From Cheiracanthium punctorium (lineage: Eukaryota > Arthropoda > Arachnida > Araneae > Cheiracanthiidae), in the NCBI GenBank assembly GCA_038373885.1, contig JAWZYV010012525.1, positions 1 through 64,000 on the forward strand: DNA of 64,000 bases, in the 5' to 3' direction. Positions 58,434 through 64,000 of this stretch are shown here, one piece after another; position 1 is the stretch's first letter, and every line of letters begins with the position of its first letter. The notes beneath the pieces are model-generated. The model was not told the origin of the DNA. It saw nothing but the letters and a program-made list of their open reading frames with translations, and ran no database searches. A program made the translations under genes and the position numbers.

Positions 58434-59725
58434 TAGTAGCAATAACTCATCGGTCGATGAGAGGCGGGTGAGTTAAATCCGAGGAGAAGGAGCAATGGCC
58501 GATCACGGGTTTTCATCCAAAAAAGGGGAAATTTCATCGGCAACTGGTACAAAATGTCCGCTCGGGGGACCATAAAACCGATCATCGTTTCCCGATGACA
58601 CCGATGAAATAACGAAAAGAAACCGATAAACTGTTTAAAATATATTTGTTAATAAATAAACGACTGGCAGCAAAATTTTCAAAAAATGTCCGTTCTGTTA
58701 TTATATTTTCGTTTTTTGTATGCTAAATTTCCGTTTTTCTGAAAAAAAAAAAAAAAAAACTTCTTCCTCCCCCGGGCCCGAACACTGAGCGTACTGATTA
58801 CGAGATAAGCGGGCTACCCCTAGACCATCGAATCTTGTCATGTACAAGGCAAAGGGTGAAGTACTGGTTATTTTAGTCTCAGATTGGGACTTAGGGTGAA
58901 ATTTTGACAAAGTGTTGTTCAGCTATTATTAATAATAGTCAAATTATTCGATTGGTAAGAAATTAATTTCACTTTTTACCAATGTATGTAAGTAGCAACA
59001 ACATTCATAATTAATAATTAAAAAACAATATTGCCAATTCTATAGGAATTTTAGTGTGATTTTAACTTTCATATTTCTTGGATAACTTTTAAAAATTAAC
59101 TGATTTCTCTTCTTGCTGTTTACATTAAAGAGGTTTCAAAAGAGTTGCTCATTGTAATGAAGTTTCCGTTTTTCTTATAATGCAGCTGACGCTCAAATAG
59201 ATTTTCTTTTCTTTTTTTTAAACACTTTTTTTTTAAATTATTTAAATATTACAAACGATTTTTATATAATAAATACTTACATTTTTTTGTAAATATTTCT
59301 TTTCAAATTTAAATTTTGTGGGAGGGGGCAAGGGGGGGGGAAACCCCCCCGCCCCCTCCCAATCCCAATACAAGAAATTTGAAGTAAATTATGCGATTAA
59401 TTCAAGAATTGTTCAAAATTTTCCTTAGATTATGCAAAGGCACATCTAAATTACGCAAATATTTATAGGAATTTGGGTAAAGTGTAAACTACTGGGGACA
59501 CTTGCAAGGACCGTTGACTATTGAGCTGCAGTTTCGGATAAGATATTGTTTTTCGGTTTCCCATCGGCGAAACTGCTCGTGTAGATCACTTCTATCCATG
59601 AATAAAAATTCATCCATTGCAGATTAACAAAAGTGCACTTGCCGATGACTGAATTCGACGAGTCGATGAGTTATCGATGAGTCGATGAACGACCGAGCAG
59701 AAAACAAGCAGTCATTGCTACTAGG
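58434..59725. mobile_element. Inverted-repeat element with CCTAGTAGCAAT ends
   Basis: CCTAGTAGCAATAACTCATC at 58434 is mirrored by ATTGCTACTAGG ending at 59725, with looser similarity continuing inward (CGGTCGATGAG against CGATGAACGACCGAG). No target duplication is clear. It lies just upstream of the BEL/Pao element and includes a tRNA-like segment; a relation to a retrotransposon LTR cannot be excluded. Confidence 0.5.
58761..58836 (-). repeat. tRNA-Thr-like segment (SINE or tRNA pseudogene)
   Basis: On the minus strand TGGTCTAGGGGTAGCC resembles an A box, TTATCTCGTAATCAG resembles the anticodon arm of tRNA-Thr(CGT), and TGTTCGGGCCCGG resembles a B box and T arm. The acceptor stem does not pair well. 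A long T run follows immediately (minus orientation), which could end Pol III transcription. Confidence 0.45.
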
Positions 59726-59873
59726 GGAGTGACTATCGAAGGATATGAATGACATTTATTAAGTGTATGAAAATAACTCAGTTCATTATTCATGGTATTA
59801 TTATTACATTTCCATTAAGATATATTATTCTATATTTAGTCAGTTTGAAGTTTCTCAAATATTAAGAGTAATA

Positions 59874-60800
59874 ATGCCTCCTAAGCAAGCTAAGAGTTCT
59901 TTCAAATTCGAATTATTATTAAAGGAAATAAGTGCATTTGAGAAAAATGTAGAAAAGGCTGATGAAAGTAATTATCGCGCAATAGGAATTTTAAAAGGCA
60001 AAGTAGAAAAGTTTGAAAAGGAATTGGTAGAGAATTTTACAGAATTATCCCAAGATGAAAGCGCTGATTATTTTGATAGTTATATCAAAAGTAAAGATTT
60101 ACTATTAAAATGGGTCATTGACCTCGAAAATAAAATTCCGATTGAAATAACCAAAAGCGAGAATTCATCAGGAAAAGAATCTTCATTGGCAGTGAAGTTG
60201 CCCAAATTAGAAGTTCCACATTTTTTCGGAAATAGTGAAATGTGGTTATCGTTTAAAGAAATATTTAAATCATCTATTCTTGATAACAAATCTTTAAATG
60301 ATGTTGAAAAGCTGACATATCTTCAGTCGTGTATCCGCGGTGATGCAGCAAAATTAATTCGAGGTTTCGCAATTACGCCAGAAAACCTTACGCATTGCTG
60401 GGAGATTTTATGTCAGAGGTATGAGAACAAACGACAGCTGGCAATAAGCCAAATAAATAAAATCTTTAGAATGAAGATAACGAAAGCAAATAATTCAAAG
60501 TTACTCTTAGAGGTCATTGACATTTGTAACGAAGCCGTGAGGAATCTGAAAACATTGGGCTTGGAAACTAACTCTCTTACGGATTTAATCATAATAAATT
60601 TCCTTACGTCCAAAATCGATGATGCGGTGATACAACGATGGGAATTGGCTTTGGATAATGAGAGCTGTCCGTCTCTGGATACGTTTAAATCATTTATTGA
60701 GAAAGAGGCTAGAAGTCTACAAGAAAATAAATTTTCTAAACCGGAATTCAAAAAGGTTCAAGCGAAATCAGTTGTAAATAACGCAGTAAAAAAAATCTAA
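59874..60800 (+). CDS. BEL/Pao gag
   Basis: I chose the ATG at 59874 (MPPKQAKSSFKFE) because the upstream in-frame residues are AT-derived and low complexity. The 308-residue product has a coiled-coil-prone N-terminal half and then a DUF1759-type capsid region: VPHFFGNSEMWLSFKEIF, LTYLQSCIRGDAAKLI and CQRYENKRQLA. It would form the particle around element RNA in the cytoplasm. It stops right after an A8 tract at 60788-60795, where pol lies in another frame. Confidence 0.88.
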   Translation: MPPKQAKSSFKFELLLKEISAFEKNVEKADESNYRAIGILKGKVEKFEKELVENFTELSQDESADYFDSYIKSKDLLLKWVIDLENKIPIEITKSENSSGKESSLAVKLPKLEVPHFFGNSEMWLSFKEIFKSSILDNKSLNDVEKLTYLQSCIRGDAAKLIRGFAITPENLTHCWEILCQRYENKRQLAISQINKIFRMKITKANNSKLLLEVIDICNEAVRNLKTLGLETNSLTDLIIINFLTSKIDDAVIQRWELALDNESCPSLDTFKSFIEKEARSLQENKFSKPEFKKVQAKSVVNNAVKKI

Positions 60801-60816
60801 TGTACATAATACTGTA

Positions 60817-62223
60817 GTGAAAAGAGAAAATGTAAGTAGTGAAGTAAAATTTAATAATTGTATGCTATGTAAACAAAATCACGCGTTATTTAAGTGTCCC
60901 ACATTCCATGCGATGAATATAAATGATAGATGGAAGTGCGTTAATGATAATCATTTGTGTACAAATTGTTTAAGAAGTAATCATTTAATTGATAATTGTA
61001 GAATAGGATTCAGTTTCAAAAATTGTGCAGCTAGGCACCATACATTACTGCATAGTTATGTAAATAATGATCAAGTGCCTCAATCTCAGTCAGTAAGCAC
61101 CGTAGCAAATAGCTACACAAAATCGCAAGAACAGAATCATGTTTTGCTATCAACAGCAAGAATTAAAGTTAAGTCTCAGACTGGTAAAACAATAACTTGC
61201 CGGGCATTAATCGACAACGGCTCACAAAACACGCTAATTTCAAAATACTGTGCAGGACGACTACAATTGTCGATGAAACCAACTACGCACCGTTTGGTGG
61301 GAATAAATGAAATCTATGCTGAAACATGTTTATATTCTACCAATTTCGAATTTTCTCCATATTTCTCAGGAGATACATTTCAAGTGAATGCGTTAGTAGT
61401 AAACAAAGTCACAACATCTCTTCCAAATTTCAATATGAAAAAACAGGATTGGCCTCATCTAAATAATTTATGTCTTGCTGATCCATCATATTTTGTGGAA
61501 AGTGAGATCGATATTCTGTTAGGTGCGGACATTTTCTTATTCTTAGTCACTGGTTCTCCCATATTGGGACCTAAAGGTACACCCTCCGCATTACCTACCA
61601 AGTTAGGACATTTGTTGTCTGGTAGTGTAAATACACCAGCCACTCAAAATTCATCTGTGGTATGTTACACTCTCACAAACATTGAAAATAATCTAAAGGA
61701 ATTTTGGGAAAGCGAAACAATCCATAAACCTGTTAAACCTAATGATGAAGACGAATTGGCTGACGCCATTTTTGACAAATTTCATACTCGAAACTCCAAG
61801 GGTAGATACATCGTAAAGTTACCTTTTAAAGAAGATTCAAACCTTGGGGACAGTAAAGAAGGAGCTTTAATGAGATTTTTTTCTCTTGAAAGGAAATTAC
61901 AATCAAATGAACAATTAAGGCAAACATATATTCAATTCATGGAAGAGTACCAAAGTCTTGGTCATATGACTCCTCTCATATCTGATGTAGCTTCCCAAAG
62001 TTATATGCTACCCCATCACGGTATAATAAATGAAAAAAGTTTAACAACGAAATTACGAGTTGTCTTTGATGGATCGTTTAAAACGAGTAACGGCAAATCA
62101 CTAAATGATGTATTATTGAAAGGGAAAAAACTCCAAACAGACATTTTCGCGGTCTTGTTAAAATTCAGAACTTCCCTGTGGCATTTTCTGCTGATATTAC
62201 AAAAATGTACCGCCAAATTCTGA
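60817..62223 (+). pseudogene. BEL/Pao pol, first part: zinc knuckles, protease, start of RT
   Basis: The frame is open from before 60817 with no ATG near its beginning, so it is a continuation of gag and not a separate gene. Two zinc knuckles follow (CMLCKQNHALFKC and CTNCLRSNHLIDNC). The pepsin-like protease motif reads ALIDNGSQNTLIS, with Asn where BEL/Pao proteases usually have Ser or Thr after the catalytic Asp. LRVVFDGSF and LNDVLLKG mark the start of reverse transcriptase. The frame leaves the domain near 62170, apparently by a 1-nt loss. Confidence 0.88.
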
Positions 62224-63944
62224 TAGCTAGTGAAGACAAGTCATTCCAACAAATTTTCTGGAGAGAATCTCCAAATGAACCTCTCAAAATTTATACATTA
62301 AATACGGTCACTTATGGCACAGCATGTGAGCCGTATCTCGCAATCCGTACCATACAACAATTATGCAGCGATGAGAAGGGACGATTTCCACAAGCAGCTA
62401 AGCTAGCTCAAGATCATTTTTATGTAGATGACTTGTTAGCTGGTGCTGATTCGGTCGATTCAGCAAAATCCATAATCCAAGAACTCTTAGATCTTATGTC
62501 TGCTGGTGGTTTTGAGCTCAGAAAATGGTCATGTAGCCATCCCGAAGTCATCGCACAATTTCCAGATGCCCTAAAGGCTACTACCTTTACACACTCATTT
62601 CAAGAAGATTCATCTCAAAAAATTCTAGGTCTCGTTTGGGATTTAACGATGGATTCATTTCAAGTTAGAGCAGTCCCTTCAGATAATGTTTCAACGAAAA
62701 GACAGTTATTATCCATCATTGCGCGCACCTTTGACCCTTTAGGGTTTGTCGCACCTTCTACGATAATTTTGAAAATTATTCTGCAAGATTTGTGGAAGGC
62801 CAACATCGGTTGGGATGATCACTTACCATCAGCCATTCTCGATCGATGGAATAACTTCCAAGCCGAAGTTCATTACTTTAAAGAGATAAAGATTCCTCGT
62901 TACATCCATGTTGTCAATTCAGTAAAGATAGAAGTTCACGGATTCAGTGATGCATCTTTAAAGGCTTATTCTGCTGTCATTTATCTTAGAGTCATTTGCA
63001 ATTCATCTCGTATATTCTTAATGGCAGCCAAAACTCGTGTTGCACCTTTGAATGCTATAACTTTGCCCAGATTAGAATTGAGTGGTGCAGTCCTGCTCGC
63101 AGAATTAGTGGACACATTCAAAAGGGCTGTAAATTTCCCCATTCATAACACTTATTTATGGTGCGATTCAACAATTGCACTGTGCTGGATTAACAATCCA
63201 CCAACTAAAGGAAATCAATTCGTCCAGCATCGTGTATGTAAAATTCATTCTCTAACCTCAAAGGATTCATGGCATCACATTCCTGGAAAGTCGAATCCTG
63301 TTGATTGCGCAAGCCGAGGCCTTTATCCAAAACAACTTATGGAGCATTCAGAATGGTTAAATGGCCCACAATGGCTCATTGATTTTGATCCTACCTCTGT
63401 AGGAGTAAATACCCCAAATCAAGACATGTATGATATATCCTCTGATATTCATTTTAATTCATCGTTCGAAAGCACATCTCTTGTCACTCAACTCAATCCT
63501 TTCCTAGATTTATTTGACAGATTTTCATCATACACGAGGCTACTGCGAACTGTAGCATGGGTATTTAGGTTCTACAATAACTCAAAATCAGATCCTAAAA
63601 CTCAAGGACCTTTGAAAGCCCATGAATTAGATACAGCTACCAAGACAATAGTTAAATTATTACAAAATGATGCATTCCATTCCGATATCACCCAACTTAA
63701 CTCTAATCAACCCCTTCCAAAATCCAGCAAACTCATAGCATTAAATCCTTTTCTTGATAAGGAAGGAATTCTGCGTGTTGGAGGGCGTCTACGTCACCAA
63801 CAAGAATTCACTTTTGATCAGAAATATCCCATGTTGCTTCCCAAACATCATCACTTCACAACTCTTGTTATTCGGCACTATCATCATGCAAATCTTCATG
63901 CAGGCCAAGAATTGGTCTTATCTCTAATAAGACAGAAATTTTGA
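62178..63944 (+). pseudogene. BEL/Pao pol, second part: RT, RNase H, integrase start
   Basis: It begins in RT (FSADITKMYRQI) and includes the catalytic FYVDDLLAG. RNase H follows with the Asp in GFSDASLKAYS, Glu in LPRLELSGA and Asp in LWCDSTIALCW. The linker and integrase zinc region start near 63720 (VIRHYHHANLHAGQELV). A TGA at 63942-63944 interrupts the zinc-binding region; matching residues (IPDGKS, CIEC) continue after it to the window edge. RNase H and RT catalytic residues are intact. Confidence 0.88.
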
Positions 63945-64000
63945 ATCCCAGACGGAAAATCAACCGTTCGAAAAGAACTCCGGAAATGCATCGAATGCTT

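Larger units (their letters stand above)
59874..64000 (+). mobile_element. BEL/Pao LTR retrotransposon, partial and degraded
   Basis: Gag and pol domains appear in the order expected for BEL/Pao: gag (DUF1759), zinc knuckles, aspartic protease, reverse transcriptase, RNase H, integrase N-terminus. The element leaves the window in its integrase. I could not identify a 5' LTR or primer-binding site. The frame is broken at about 60790 (A run), near 62170 and at 63942-63944, so it is a decayed copy. Confidence 0.93.

Noticed and set aside
1..64000. CRISPR arrays, operons, ribosome-binding sites or rRNA genes
   Set aside because: Spliced exons, eukaryotic transposons and lack of bacterial gene structure rule out prokaryotic features; no rRNA sequence was recognised.

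Overview
This is a eukaryotic, AT-rich, intron-bearing genome window, most likely arthropod and perhaps arachnid. That placing is inference: it rests on the mix of BEL/Pao, Penelope-like, hAT and Helitron-type endonuclease relics, and on many poly-G/poly-C runs beside transposon ends. There are no bacterial-style genes. Nearly all the sequence is transposable elements, their fragments and repeats, with two host-type genes threaded through them.

The clearest host gene is a FAM234 (ITFG3-like) membrane protein gene on the minus strand. Its first coding exon is at 34285-34633, the second at 21283-21534 and the third at 11116-11406. All three junctions are in the same phase, and the remaining exons lie beyond the left edge. 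Its introns of about 12.7 and 9.9 kb are packed with transposons. A second possible gene on the plus strand begins at 53578 and reads, across a phase-matched splice, into part of a THAP zinc-finger domain at 57137-57235.

Left part (1-11 kb): a recent tandem array of three near-identical 2.54-kb units (1053-8686), built on an older diverged duplication, then two short inverted-repeat elements next to FAM234 exon 3. Middle (11-34 kb): a 97-bp Penelope-derived mini-element, a four-level nest of DNA transposons (13179-18328), pogo-like and hAT-like MITEs, a Helitron-type endonuclease fragment cut by a hAT element, and a compact Penelope-like element (32510-33966) with long inverted terminal repeats and a GIY-YIG endonuclease.

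Right part (35-64 kb): a second copy of the 3.2-kb hAT-like element from the nest, then a complete 9.2-kb hAT transposon (39541-48738). The latter has intact ends, an exact 8-bp target duplication and a spliced but broken transposase gene. After it come more hAT MITEs with exact target duplications, two tandem repeats, SINE-like and tRNA-like pieces, and a BEL/Pao retrotransposon (59874 to the window edge) whose coding frame is broken at three or more places.

Several insertions can be checked inside the window because a second copy preserves the empty site. This gives a relative order of events without outside data.
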